Below, piece after piece: positions 15,922-23,955 of a DNA stretch of 38,123 bases. The DNA comes from Acidimicrobiaceae bacterium (lineage in GTDB: Bacteria; Actinomycetota; Acidimicrobiia; Acidimicrobiales; Ilumatobacteraceae). The notes under the pieces were generated by a model. It made no database searches. It was given only the letters and a program-made list of their open reading frames with translations, and was not told where the DNA came from. The DNA is taken from positions 1-38,123 of the forward strand of contig JAAXJF010000039.1 of assembly GCA_012269985.1 (NCBI GenBank), in the 5' to 3' direction. Each line of letters begins with the position of its first letter. Position 1 is the stretch's first letter. The translations under genes and the position numbers were made by a program.

Positions 15922-16437
15922 TTATTCCGACTCGCCATTTGGTGACAGTCGTGAAGTGTCGGTCACGCGCTCGCCGAATGTTCCATGAGAACTTGCCCAC
16001 AGACCATTCATCCCGAGGCCCAACATCGGCACGAGGATTCCTAGCGCAAGCGAGGAGCCCGGGTTTCCATCGGGTCCTGAAGATCGCCAGAACGTCGTTG
16101 CGAATGCAGTGATCACCTGGATGATGAGTGCGCTATTCATTTGCCAGCGCACAGACTTTGGAGCACAGCCACCGGTGAGGAAGTACACCGATGTCACCGC
16201 AAGTTCTTCTGTGCGGCTGCGCTGGACAGCACTCCAAAAGCCCCACAAAAACACGACGATGCCGACGCTGAACAAGACCATTGCAGTCACTGCGCCAACC
16301 CACTGCGCAGATGTGTCAAACACGATGGCGGCATAGAGCGCAGTGATGACAAACAGCGCGGTCAGCAGTTGATGTAGCCGAATGATTGCGGTTCCGGCGA
16401 AAGATGCCATCACGTCATCATGCCGACCGGCTGGCAC
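15922..16437 (-). CDS. Four-helix membrane protein of unknown function
   Basis: The 171-residue protein has four hydrophobic segments (roughly residues 17-38, 45-68, 100-118 and 128-148), with a loop carrying TGGCAPKSVRWQMNSAL between the second and third. The GTG at 16437 is supported by an ideal AAGGAG ribosome binding site eight bases upstream; ATG 16410 lacks one. It is placed between pimB and the SRPBCC gene, as a conserved hypothetical gene is in mycobacteria, so a part in envelope lipid assembly is possible. No family name can be given with confidence. Confidence 0.75.
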   Translation of the reverse strand: MPAGRHDDVMASFAGTAIIRLHQLLTALFVITALYAAIVFDTSAQWVGAVTAMVLFSVGIVVFLWGFWSAVQRSRTEELAVTSVYFLTGGCAPKSVRWQMNSALIIQVITAFATTFWRSSGPDGNPGSSLALGILVPMLGLGMNGLWASSHGTFGERVTDTSRLSPNGESE

Positions 16438-16453
16438 TCAATCAACTCCTTCT

Positions 16454-17590
16454 TCATTGACTGTTCGATGGCTGAGACAGAATGTCAGACAACCGTTGCG
16501 AGAGCGCGTCGTAGGTGAATTGTTCGACGACTCGTGCTCGGGATCGTGCTGACATTTCATTTCGTTGTTCTTGATTTGCCAGCAAGGTTCGCAGTGCTTC
16601 TGCGACCTCACCGACGTCGGAGGGGCGTTCGACAACTTTGCCGGTACGTCCATCTTCAACAGCTTCATCACTGCCTCCGCTGCGGCCTGCAAGCTGGGGC
16701 GTACCGCAGGCTGCAGCTTCCAGAAAGACAATGCCGAAGCCTTCCTGTTCGAGTCCGAGCCAACGATCTCGGCACAGCATGGCACCAACATCAGCTGCGC
16801 CGTAGAGCAACGGTAACTCTTCATCGGAGACCCTTCCGAGAAGTTCAACGGGCGCCCTTGTTGTGTCGATGATCCTCTGCAGACGCTTGCTATCTCTGCC
16901 CGACCCCGCAATAAGAACCTGTAGGTGGGGAGACTCAGCACCAACGAGCGCAGCTGCTTTGATCAGCGTGTCGAAACCTTTTCGCGGCACGAGCCGCGAG
17001 ACCCCAACGACAAGTTGTGTTTCTTCGGAAAGTCCGTGCCGTATCCGATACTCGTTTCGCACTTCTGGCTGCGGAGGCTGGAACCGTTCTGTATCAACCC
17101 CTGGATACAGAACGACGCCTGGCAGTTTGCGACGAATCGATCGCTCAGCCTCTGCTAACGCATATTCGCCGCACGAAATGACCTGGCGGGCATGACGCAG
17201 CGTTCGGTTAAGGAGTTGCCTTGAGACTGGGAGCCGCCCTGGGATGGTGACTTCAGCTCCGTGGAGAACGACGTCGTAGGGAACATCAAGATGCGGGCCG
17301 ATCAAGCCGAGCGGCACAGCGGGGTCAAGAACCACAAGTTCAGCATCGGTTGCCTTCACGAGCGCGTTCACTCGTTTCACCATTGGTGGGTGAGGCAGTA
17401 GAACTGGTTCACGGGCTCGAACCACCTCGAAGGGTTGTGCTGCATCAAATTGCTGCGCGTCACGATGCGGGCTCGTGAGAACGGTGAATGAATCTGACGG
17501 AAGCCGGCGCCACCACTCCCACAGAACCGACTGAATTCCACCGACTTTTGGCGGGAAGTCATTCGTGACTAACAAGTGTTTGATCGTCAT
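16454..17590 (-). CDS. PimB'-type GT4 mannosyltransferase
   Basis: The 378-residue GT-B glycosyltransferase opens with TNDFPPKVGGIQ (residues 9-20), the acceptor-side glycine loop. It has VGVSRLVPRKGFDTLI in the donor domain and the retaining GT4 motif EGFGIVFLEAAACG, followed by GGSDEAV. This combination matches PimB', which adds the second mannose to phosphatidylinositol mannoside using GDP-mannose at the cytoplasmic face. The ATG overlaps the queG stop as ATGA, so the 15 codons upstream are excluded. Nearby SRPBCC, exonuclease and trpD genes reproduce the mycobacterial pimB' neighbourhood. Acceptor specificity is inferred. Confidence 0.88.
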   Translation of the reverse strand: MTIKHLLVTNDFPPKVGGIQSVLWEWWRRLPSDSFTVLTSPHRDAQQFDAAQPFEVVRAREPVLLPHPPMVKRVNALVKATDAELVVLDPAVPLGLIGPHLDVPYDVVLHGAEVTIPGRLPVSRQLLNRTLRHARQVISCGEYALAEAERSIRRKLPGVVLYPGVDTERFQPPQPEVRNEYRIRHGLSEETQLVVGVSRLVPRKGFDTLIKAAALVGAESPHLQVLIAGSGRDSKRLQRIIDTTRAPVELLGRVSDEELPLLYGAADVGAMLCRDRWLGLEQEGFGIVFLEAAACGTPQLAGRSGGSDEAVEDGRTGKVVERPSDVGEVAEALRTLLANQEQRNEMSARSRARVVEQFTYDALSQRLSDILSQPSNSQ

Positions 17591-18642
17591 TGCGGCACCT
17601 GCAGAGCCCTGCGTGCAATTTCGTCGACCGCCCATTGTGCGTGCTCGGCAAGGACGACGTCTTGGCCGTCGGTCACGCTCTGGAGTACATCAAGCGTTTC
17701 GGAATCGTTGGGGTCGGTCGTATTTCCCAGCACGATGATGGCGTTGCGACGTAGCCAACGGGGGTCTCGCTCAGCGAAGTACCACAATCCATAGGTCTCA
17801 AGAAGTTCGTCGTCGCTCATCGTGAGCATGGCGAGCGGGTCGACCCACTCACCAAGACCTGGAGCCGCACTCGACATGTTGCGGCGACCGAGTCGAACCG
17901 TTGGCGGGCAGACCTCCTGACAATCGTCGCACCCGTATATGCGGTCTCCGAGTGCAGCTCTCATCTCGGTTGGGAATGTCCCTGATTTCTGCAGGAGCCA
18001 TGCGAGACATCGGCGAGCATCGATGACCCCTGGTGCCACAATGGCGCCGGTTGGGCATCCGTCAAGGCATCGTGTGCACGAGCCGCAACCGTCGTCGACC
18101 GGTTGCGAAGGCTCGTACATTGCGGTCGTGATAATGCTGCCGAGCACGAAGTAGCTGCCTGCTCCTGGGACGAGCAGGTTGGCATTTTTTCCGAACCAGC
18201 CAATGCCGGCACGGTATGCGGCCTCGCGGTCGACAAGCGCATTGTCATCTGCAAATGCGACCGCGCGCTCCCCGGCCATTTTCAAGTTTCGGGCGGCAGA
18301 GCGCAACGCAGTGCGAAGGATTGAGTAGTGGTCGGTACGTGCATATCGGGCGATGTGTGCTCGACGGCCAGTTGGTGGTGTGACGTCATCAACAAGGTAC
18401 GGCAGCGCTGCGACGATGATTGACTGTGCTTCGGCGACAGAGGCCGTCGGGGTCGTTGAACGTTCGGGGTTTCGCCAGGTGAACGACATGTTGTCGGCGA
18501 AGCCTGAGGCTTTTCTTTCGGCAAGGGCTGTACGGGCGCGCAGCATTGGGGTTGCGGGGGCGACCCCGACGTGAGTGATTCCATGGGCTTCGAGTTCGAC
18601 CCTGATCTCGTCGATCGTCGGTACTGGTGGTTTCGCTCGCAT
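17587..18642 (-). CDS. queG: Epoxyqueuosine reductase QueG
   Basis: The 351-residue cobalamin- and iron-sulfur enzyme catalyses the last step of queuosine tRNA modification, reducing epoxyqueuosine to queuosine at the wobble base. It has the N-terminal DUF1730-type domain with YARTDHY, a VDREAAYRAGIGWFGKN segment with the proposed catalytic D138, and two 4Fe-4S clusters: CGSCTRCLDGCP (C186, C189, C192, C196) and the second set C212, C238, C241, C245. All eight cysteines are present. It is coupled to the PimB' gene by ATGA. No other queuosine gene is in the window. Confidence 0.95.
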   Translation of the reverse strand: MRAKPPVPTIDEIRVELEAHGITHVGVAPATPMLRARTALAERKASGFADNMSFTWRNPERSTTPTASVAEAQSIIVAALPYLVDDVTPPTGRRAHIARYARTDHYSILRTALRSAARNLKMAGERAVAFADDNALVDREAAYRAGIGWFGKNANLLVPGAGSYFVLGSIITTAMYEPSQPVDDGCGSCTRCLDGCPTGAIVAPGVIDARRCLAWLLQKSGTFPTEMRAALGDRIYGCDDCQEVCPPTVRLGRRNMSSAAPGLGEWVDPLAMLTMSDDELLETYGLWYFAERDPRWLRRNAIIVLGNTTDPNDSETLDVLQSVTDGQDVVLAEHAQWAVDEIARRALQVPQ

Positions 18643-18644
18643 GT

Positions 18645-19883
18645 TTACGAATACAAGACTTGTGAGAAGTGTGCGCTACTCACGATGTTTGCACCTTCGC
18701 TGCGCACGTCGCGTTGAATTGCTTGGTCGTCGGTGATGACCACAACCGGTCGGCTGAGTGGTAGGCGCCGGACTTCTTCACGAATGACGTCATCTGCGGT
18801 GATTCCGTTGGGCGAGTACATCACTCGAATGAGTGAACGGTTCACTCGATGGGCGCCCGCGATGTCGGCCCCGTCAAAGACGATGATGAGGTGCGTGCCG
18901 AAGCGTGCTGCGAGTTGCTCGGTGGCGGCAATCAGTAGTTCTCGCTGTTGTTCGAGTGAGCGATCTGGCCATGTGCCCTTGGTGACGTTGTAGCCGTCGA
19001 TGATCACTGTTGCTGTTGACTTCAGCAGGTGAATCGTCATCCCTTGTGGGTTGCCGTTGAGGCGGCCGGGCGTTGGCAGGGGAAGCCGCTCTGCTGCGGC
19101 TTGTTCGTGAGGGAGGGCTGCTTCGAGCCGCTGGCCGAGACTGCGAAGATCATGAAGAATGCCTCCCAGGTCACTGAGATTTGCGAGAGCCGATCGGCGG
19201 TCTTCGAGAGCAAGATCTCGAACGTGCTCGGCGTTTCGTTGAGCGTCAACCGATTGGTCTTCGGCTTCGGATGACTTTGCAAGTCGGTCTTGAGCTGCTT
19301 GGAGCCGGTCGTTGGCGTGCCGGAGTTCTTGCCGTAAGCCGGCGATCGTCTCGTAGAGCTCTTGTTGTTTCGACTCGTAATGCGCGAGTTCTTCGCGTAG
19401 TGCGTCATTTTCTGCTCGAAGCGACGTGATGTGTTCGAGACTCTCGTCTCTTGCGGTTTCTGCGGTCTGCGCACGTTGCTCTGCTGCTCGACGGCGACGT
19501 TGCTCTCGGACGACATCGGCTGCTGCGTGGGCGTCTTCGGTCTGCCGAGCGCGTTCTTCTATTTCGGTGAGAATGAGATCTTCCCAGCCTTCAGGGCGGG
19601 TGATCCACCAGCGAACGATGAGATCGGCATCGTCTGGCATTGATGAGGCCATCAAGGCGCGGAACTCCTCGTCACCGTCGACTGCTTTTCGTACTCGCCG
19701 CAGATCTGATTTCAACAGTCTTGGCCTTGCGAGCAGCTGACGGAGGTGAGCCGGGTATCGGAAACCGGGGTCACTCACCCGGCCCTGCCGGACAAATTCA
19801 ATGACGTACTCGAGGGCAGGCCGAATGGCGAGCTCTGAGATATCACCAGGGTTTGCCACGATGTGATCGTATCTAACGGTCAT
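18645..19883 (-). CDS. Coiled-coil protein with C-terminal NYN ribonuclease-like domain
   Basis: The 412-residue protein has an N-terminal helical region, a long charged coiled coil (about 130-270, rich in Arg, Glu, Ala and Gln), and a C-terminal NYN/PIN-like domain starting near 290. The domain's acidic residues are visible in VIIDGYN, IIVFDGADIAG and VVITDDQAI. Related YacP/Rae1-like proteins are metal-dependent RNA endonucleases, Rae1 acting at the ribosome. Actinobacteria often carry this coiled-coil version. ATG 19883 (MTVRYDHI) is preferred; ATG 19943 would add 20 residues and run into the divergent gene's upstream region. It ends two bases before queG. Confidence 0.82.
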   Translation of the reverse strand: MTVRYDHIVANPGDISELAIRPALEYVIEFVRQGRVSDPGFRYPAHLRQLLARPRLLKSDLRRVRKAVDGDEEFRALMASSMPDDADLIVRWWITRPEGWEDLILTEIEERARQTEDAHAAADVVREQRRRRAAEQRAQTAETARDESLEHITSLRAENDALREELAHYESKQQELYETIAGLRQELRHANDRLQAAQDRLAKSSEAEDQSVDAQRNAEHVRDLALEDRRSALANLSDLGGILHDLRSLGQRLEAALPHEQAAAERLPLPTPGRLNGNPQGMTIHLLKSTATVIIDGYNVTKGTWPDRSLEQQRELLIAATEQLAARFGTHLIIVFDGADIAGAHRVNRSLIRVMYSPNGITADDVIREEVRRLPLSRPVVVITDDQAIQRDVRSEGANIVSSAHFSQVLYS

Positions 19884-20005
19884 TGTTGTGTGGCCGGAGT
19901 TCGACCATCTGAGCGTGCACGGCTCGTCTCTCGTGGTTGTCATTCGCCGAAATTTCGGATCATGTCCCTGCCTTTGTCACACGTCTGTGGTACTTCTACA
20001 GAATC

Positions 20006-21709
20006 GTGAATGGCAGGGCAGACACTTCTGAGGAACTTGGATTTCAACTCAGCCTCGATGACCTCGGCCGCCCCCTGATCGACATAACATTTTGTGTGCT
20101 CCACCTCGAAACGACGGGCACGAATTCACAACGCGACCTCATCTGCGAGATCGGTGCAGTCAAGGTGAAGGCAGGCGAAACGGTTGGCACCTTTCACACC
20201 CTCGTCAATCCGGGTGTCGCGCTTCCACCGCGGATTACGGTCATCACCGGGCTGACCGACGCCGTGCTCGCACCCGCCCCACGAATTGAGCAGGTCATTA
20301 CGAGCCTCCGGCAGTTCATTGGTGATGCGGTCTTCGTCGCCCATAACGCGTCGTTTGATCTCGGGTTTGTCAAAGCTGCGTTTGAACGAGCGGGTTTTGA
20401 TGACTTCTCTCCAACGGTTGTCGACACCCTCACTCTGTCGCGACGACTCTTCCGAGATGAGGTACGTAACTTCAAACTCGGCACTCTCGCTCAACGCTTC
20501 GGTATCGAAAACCGTCCGAGCCACCGAGCGTTAGACGACGCTCTCGCAACGCGTGATCTGCTCTATCTACTGATTGAACGAGCAGCGGGCTGGGGCGTGA
20601 CTGGCCTTGACGATCTTGTTGCCGTCGGCAAACTCACAGGACACCCCCAAGCGAAAAAGTTGCGGCTCACCGAGTCACTCCCCCGCTCGCCCGGCGTGTA
20701 TCTCATGGTCGATGACCACGATGTCGTCACATACGTTGGCAAAGCAACAAATCTTCGGCAGCGGGTCAGAAGTTATTTCGGAAATGACGAACGCCGAAGT
20801 GTGATTCCGATGTTGCGGCATCTTTCCCGAATCGAACACATCGCGACCCCTGATGTGTTCACAGCAGAGGTTCTTGAGCGACGCCTCATCAGTTCTCTGG
20901 CACCTCGGCACAATCGTGTCGGCAGGAAGAAGCGCCGTCCGATATATGTTCGCCTCGACACCAACGAGTTATGGCCGCGTTTGTCAATCGTGTACCAGAC
21001 CCGATCACAGGGCCAGTACTTGGGGCCCCTTGCCGGACGCCACCAGGCCGAGCAGGCCATCGAAGCCCTTCAGACCGCATACCCGATTCGTCGATGCACC
21101 ACCCACATCGGGCCTCGATACATCGTCGAACCCGATGCGGCTCCGTGTTCTGCAGCCCAACTCGGTGTTGCCCCGTGCCCGTGTTCAGGATCTGCCGACC
21201 CTGCTGCACATGCATCAGCAGTCGAGGGTGTTGCTCTTGCGATGCAGGGTGAAAGTGAACATGTCATCGATGCGCTCTCTGAGCGGATGCGAAGCCTCGC
21301 CGTACAGCAGAGGTTCGAAGAGGCTGCGTCGGTACGAGATCGCTTGTCGTCGTTGTTATCGGCAACCACAACTGCACGACTCGTTGATGCCGTCACCTCT
21401 GCTGGACGCGCACGCTTCACGCTTGCCGGCATCGATCACCAAATTGATCAGGGGCTCGTTGACCTCGACCATCTCGGCGTCATCCACCGATTTGACACAA
21501 GTGAAGCCGATACCGATGCAGAGCGACTGCTCGTTGCTCGAATGATTCAGCGAGCCGCTGCACAGTCTCGCACGATCAGCAATGTTGAGAGTTCCGGGCA
21601 ATGGCGGTTCCCGCTGAGCGAACCGACCGTTAAGCGTCTCGGTTCGTCAGAGCGAGATCCCTCCCTGTCGGGCAATGGCGACGATACGACTCTGCCCGCC
21701 GGCGAGTGA
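20006..21709 (+). CDS. DEDDh exonuclease / UvrC-like GIY-YIG fusion protein
   Basis: The 567-residue fusion has an N-terminal DnaQ-like exonuclease domain and a C-terminal half resembling UvrC's nicking region. In the exonuclease domain, Exo II VAHNASFDLGF and Exo III HRALDDALATRD are intact. Exo I reads LHLETTG, with His (H33) where the first catalytic Asp is expected. The GIY-YIG part shows SPGVYLM, YVGKATNLRQRVRSYF, then a UvrB/C-like AVQQRFEEAASVRDRL. Mycobacterial Rv2191 has the same layout and also neighbours trpD and pimB', implying DNA repair. The start is uncertain: GTG 20006 suits the family length, while TTG 19937 is also open. The 3' end overlaps the convergent GHMP kinase gene by 63 bases. 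Confidence 0.88.
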   Translation: MNGRADTSEELGFQLSLDDLGRPLIDITFCVLHLETTGTNSQRDLICEIGAVKVKAGETVGTFHTLVNPGVALPPRITVITGLTDAVLAPAPRIEQVITSLRQFIGDAVFVAHNASFDLGFVKAAFERAGFDDFSPTVVDTLTLSRRLFRDEVRNFKLGTLAQRFGIENRPSHRALDDALATRDLLYLLIERAAGWGVTGLDDLVAVGKLTGHPQAKKLRLTESLPRSPGVYLMVDDHDVVTYVGKATNLRQRVRSYFGNDERRSVIPMLRHLSRIEHIATPDVFTAEVLERRLISSLAPRHNRVGRKKRRPIYVRLDTNELWPRLSIVYQTRSQGQYLGPLAGRHQAEQAIEALQTAYPIRRCTTHIGPRYIVEPDAAPCSAAQLGVAPCPCSGSADPAAHASAVEGVALAMQGESEHVIDALSERMRSLAVQQRFEEAASVRDRLSSLLSATTTARLVDAVTSAGRARFTLAGIDHQIDQGLVDLDHLGVIHRFDTSEADTDAERLLVARMIQRAAAQSRTISNVESSGQWRFPLSEPTVKRLGSSERDPSLSGNGDDTTLPAGE

Positions 21710-22483
21710 TTGTTCGGCCGCTTCGGTCTCACCTCGGCGGTAGAACCCCGCGACCGTTGGCCCACTACCCGATAGCCATGCTGCGATTGCCCCGCTTTCT
21801 TGCATCAACGTCAAGGCGTTGGCTGATTCGGGAACACCAGCAAGACGTTGAGTCTGATGCAACCGATCGTTGACCCCCGCCCGCACCAACGACTCATCAC
21901 CTGTGGAGACGCCGGAAACAAAGTGTGCGATTGCAGCGAGATTCGCTACCGCATCAACACGCGGAACGACCGCATCGAGTTGGGTTCGAGATTTGTCGGT
22001 CGACGTGGTGCTATCGGGAATCCACACCAGAAGCACCCAGTCGTGAACAATCGGCAGCTGTGCAACACGATCTGCTGAGGCTGCGATGAGGCCCCCATAC
22101 ACCGAAGCTCCTGCGTTATCTGGGTGTCCTTCGAGTTCAGCAACGACAGCGAACACCTCTTCGCGCGCTGCGGGTTCGGTCGCAACTGCAGATGAGTGTT
22201 CCCGCTCGACGACGGCGAGCATCGCTCCTGCGGCTCGAGCGGCGCCGCTGTATCCCAACCCTCGCCCCATTGGAAGCCGCGAGCGCGACCATAGTTGTTG
22301 GCTCCCGCCGACACGTTCGTACGCAATTGCTGCGGGGTGGTGTTTGTCGATTGGTTGCGCCCCTTGCGGAGCATCACCCAGACCAACCTCGGCTCTCAAA
22401 TCAACGGCGAGGCCAAGCACGTCAAAACCTGCGCCGAGATTTGCTGATGACCCGGGAGCGGAAACACTGAATGCTGATGTCAT
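21647..22483 (-). CDS. GHMP kinase, homoserine kinase-like
   Basis: The 278-residue protein follows the ThrB layout: VSAPGSSANLGAGFDVLGLAV at the N-terminus (21 residues by position 7-27), ELEGHPDNAGASVYGGL in the middle, a DKSRTQLDAVVPR segment, and AWLSGSGPTVAGF. Homoserine kinase phosphorylates homoserine for threonine synthesis. The ATP loop reads MGRGLGYSGAA instead of the canonical GLGSSAA, losing one serine. ThrB is the best call, but the neighbour is trpD rather than threonine genes. The ATG at 22483 lies just after the trpD stop; upstream in-frame codons overlap trpD. Confidence 0.8.
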   Translation of the reverse strand: MTSAFSVSAPGSSANLGAGFDVLGLAVDLRAEVGLGDAPQGAQPIDKHHPAAIAYERVGGSQQLWSRSRLPMGRGLGYSGAARAAGAMLAVVEREHSSAVATEPAAREEVFAVVAELEGHPDNAGASVYGGLIAASADRVAQLPIVHDWVLLVWIPDSTTSTDKSRTQLDAVVPRVDAVANLAAIAHFVSGVSTGDESLVRAGVNDRLHQTQRLAGVPESANALTLMQESGAIAAWLSGSGPTVAGFYRRGETEAAEQSLAGGQSRIVAIARQGGISL

Positions 22484-22487
22484 TGCA

Positions 22488-23543
22488 CTAGTGCTCGGAT
22501 GACTCTTCTTGCGAGGCAACCACGAGGGCGTCAAGTGCTGCAGATGCAGATCCGTTATCGATACTGTCGTCCGCTAACTGGATCGCCTCGCCGATACTGG
22601 TTGCGTTACCAGCGACGACGAGCGCAGCAGCTGCGTTGAGTACGACGATGTCGCGATGCGCGCCCGGTGCGCCGCTCAACACGTTTCGAACGACCTCTGC
22701 GTTTTCGGCTGGTCCTCCTCCAGTGAGGTCGTCTTGGCTGGCGGGTGCGAGCCCCAACTCTGTCGCATCGATCGTGAAGGTGTTGATCGTGTCATCGATA
22801 AGTTCGTGGACAATCGAAGGCCCGGTGGTCGACAGTTCATCAAGTCCGGTTCCGTGCACAACCCAGACAAGCTTCGCACCTCGTAGCCGCAATGTTCCCA
22901 GTCCGAGTTCGGCTCGACTCGGATCAGCAACCCCGATCACCTGCCGCTGCACTCGACCCGGGTTGGCCATTGGGCCGAGGAGATTGAACGCTGTCGGAAT
23001 GCCAATCTCGCGCCGAGGCGGGCCAGCGAAACGAAAGGCTGGATGAAATGTTGGCGCAAAGCAGAATCCGATTCCAGCTTCTGAAACACATCGAGCCACG
23101 GTGTCGGCAGTAGCGCCAATGTTGACGCCGAGCTCTTCGAGCACATCGGCGGTTCCGCACGATGATGAGGCCGATCGATTGCCGTGTTTACACACAAGCG
23201 CGCCTGCACCGGCAGCGACTATTGCAGCCATCGTCGACACGTTGATCGAGTGCGATCCGTCGCCACCGGTTCCCACCACATCGATGGCAAGTGAGCGTTG
23301 TGACTCGTTGAGAGGAACCTCAACGCCGTGAGCGAGCACGACGTCAAGCATTGCGGAGAGTTCAGAGGAGGTTTCGCCTCGACCTCGCAACGCGACGAGA
23401 AATCCGGCGATCTGTGCTGGCGATGCGTCGCCTTGCAGAATGACTTCGACAGCGGTGGCGATCGTCGCTGCATCAAGTTGTTCTCCGGCGAGTACACGCG
23501 TAATGACCGTGCTCCATCCGCCTACGACATCGATTTCTGCCAT
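22488..23543 (-). CDS. trpD: Anthranilate phosphoribosyltransferase
   Basis: The 351-residue enzyme attaches phosphoribosyl to anthranilate in tryptophan synthesis. It has the diagnostic GTGGDGSHSINVST phosphate-binding loop, CKHGNRSASSSCGTADVLEELGV, FAPTFHPAF and the conserved RREIGIPTAFNLLGPMANP. Other trp genes are absent; actinobacterial trpD often stands apart near the Rv2191-type gene, as here. The GHMP kinase gene follows directly. A TAGCCT element ends six bases before the ATG, indicating a leaderless transcript. Confidence 0.97.
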   Translation of the reverse strand: MAEIDVVGGWSTVITRVLAGEQLDAATIATAVEVILQGDASPAQIAGFLVALRGRGETSSELSAMLDVVLAHGVEVPLNESQRSLAIDVVGTGGDGSHSINVSTMAAIVAAGAGALVCKHGNRSASSSCGTADVLEELGVNIGATADTVARCVSEAGIGFCFAPTFHPAFRFAGPPRREIGIPTAFNLLGPMANPGRVQRQVIGVADPSRAELGLGTLRLRGAKLVWVVHGTGLDELSTTGPSIVHELIDDTINTFTIDATELGLAPASQDDLTGGGPAENAEVVRNVLSGAPGAHRDIVVLNAAAALVVAGNATSIGEAIQLADDSIDNGSASAALDALVVASQEESSEH

Positions 23544-23549
23544 AGGGGC

Positions 23550-23555
23550 AGGCTA
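23550..23555 (-). promoter_or_regulatory. -10 element for leaderless trpD mRNA
   Basis: Minus-strand TAGCCT fits TANNNT and is followed by GCCCCT and the trpD ATG at 23543. It lies only 22 bases beyond the whiB stop, so trpD can be transcribed separately from whiB. Confidence 0.5.
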
Positions 23556-23576
23556 AGAGAAAATGTGCCGTTGCCC

Positions 23577-23816
23577 TCAGGCGGAACGACGACGTTGGCG
23601 GATCATCCTGCGACGTTCACGTTCTGTTGCCCCACCCCAGACGCCTACTCTTTCCCGGCGGGTGAGCGCATGTTCGAGGCATGCGACCTGCACGACGCAT
23701 GAATCACAAATCTCTTTGGCGATTTCGGCATCGTCGTGTTCTTCCGGGTAAAAGATGTCGGGATCCAACCCGCGGCAGGCTCCAGCCATTCGCCATTCAA
23801 AGTCGTGATCGGCCAT
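23577..23816 (-). CDS. WhiB-family iron-sulfur regulator
   Basis: The 79-residue protein is a complete Wbl regulator. Four cysteines (C14, C37, C40, C46) bind a redox- and NO-sensitive 4Fe-4S cluster; GVWGG at 58-62 is the turn that contacts sigma factor region 4, and a basic C-terminal tail (RERRRMIRQRRR) binds DNA. Wbl proteins occur only in actinobacteria and their phages. The ATG is preceded by GGGGGG as ribosome site. The short form resembles WhiB1/WhiB2; which one cannot be decided here. Confidence 0.93.
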   Translation of the reverse strand: MADHDFEWRMAGACRGLDPDIFYPEEHDDAEIAKEICDSCVVQVACLEHALTRRERVGVWGGATERERRRMIRQRRRSA

Positions 23817-23943
23817 TGCTGCTACCCCCCTTGGTTACCAGCTGTGACTTTTGACACTAGGACGCAGCGCTGCTGAAACGCAATGGGAATCTGAACATTT
23901 TTTGATGTCTCGCACGTCTCTCCTGCCTGCTCCTAGGTCTCAC

Positions 23944-23949
23944 TACGAT
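23944..23949 (+). promoter_or_regulatory. -10 element for leaderless glpD-like mRNA
   Basis: TACGAT fits TANNNT, is followed by GTGACG and then a GTG at 23956 that is in frame with the dehydrogenase. No ribosome site supports the other candidate starts (TTG 23851, ATG 23905, GTG 23950). Confidence 0.45.
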
Positions 23950-23955
23950 GTGACG

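Noticed and set aside
20853-21545. A 230-codon open frame inside the exonuclease/GIY-YIG gene
   Set aside because: Same-strand shadow; composition is low in hydrophobic pattern and the host gene is well supported.
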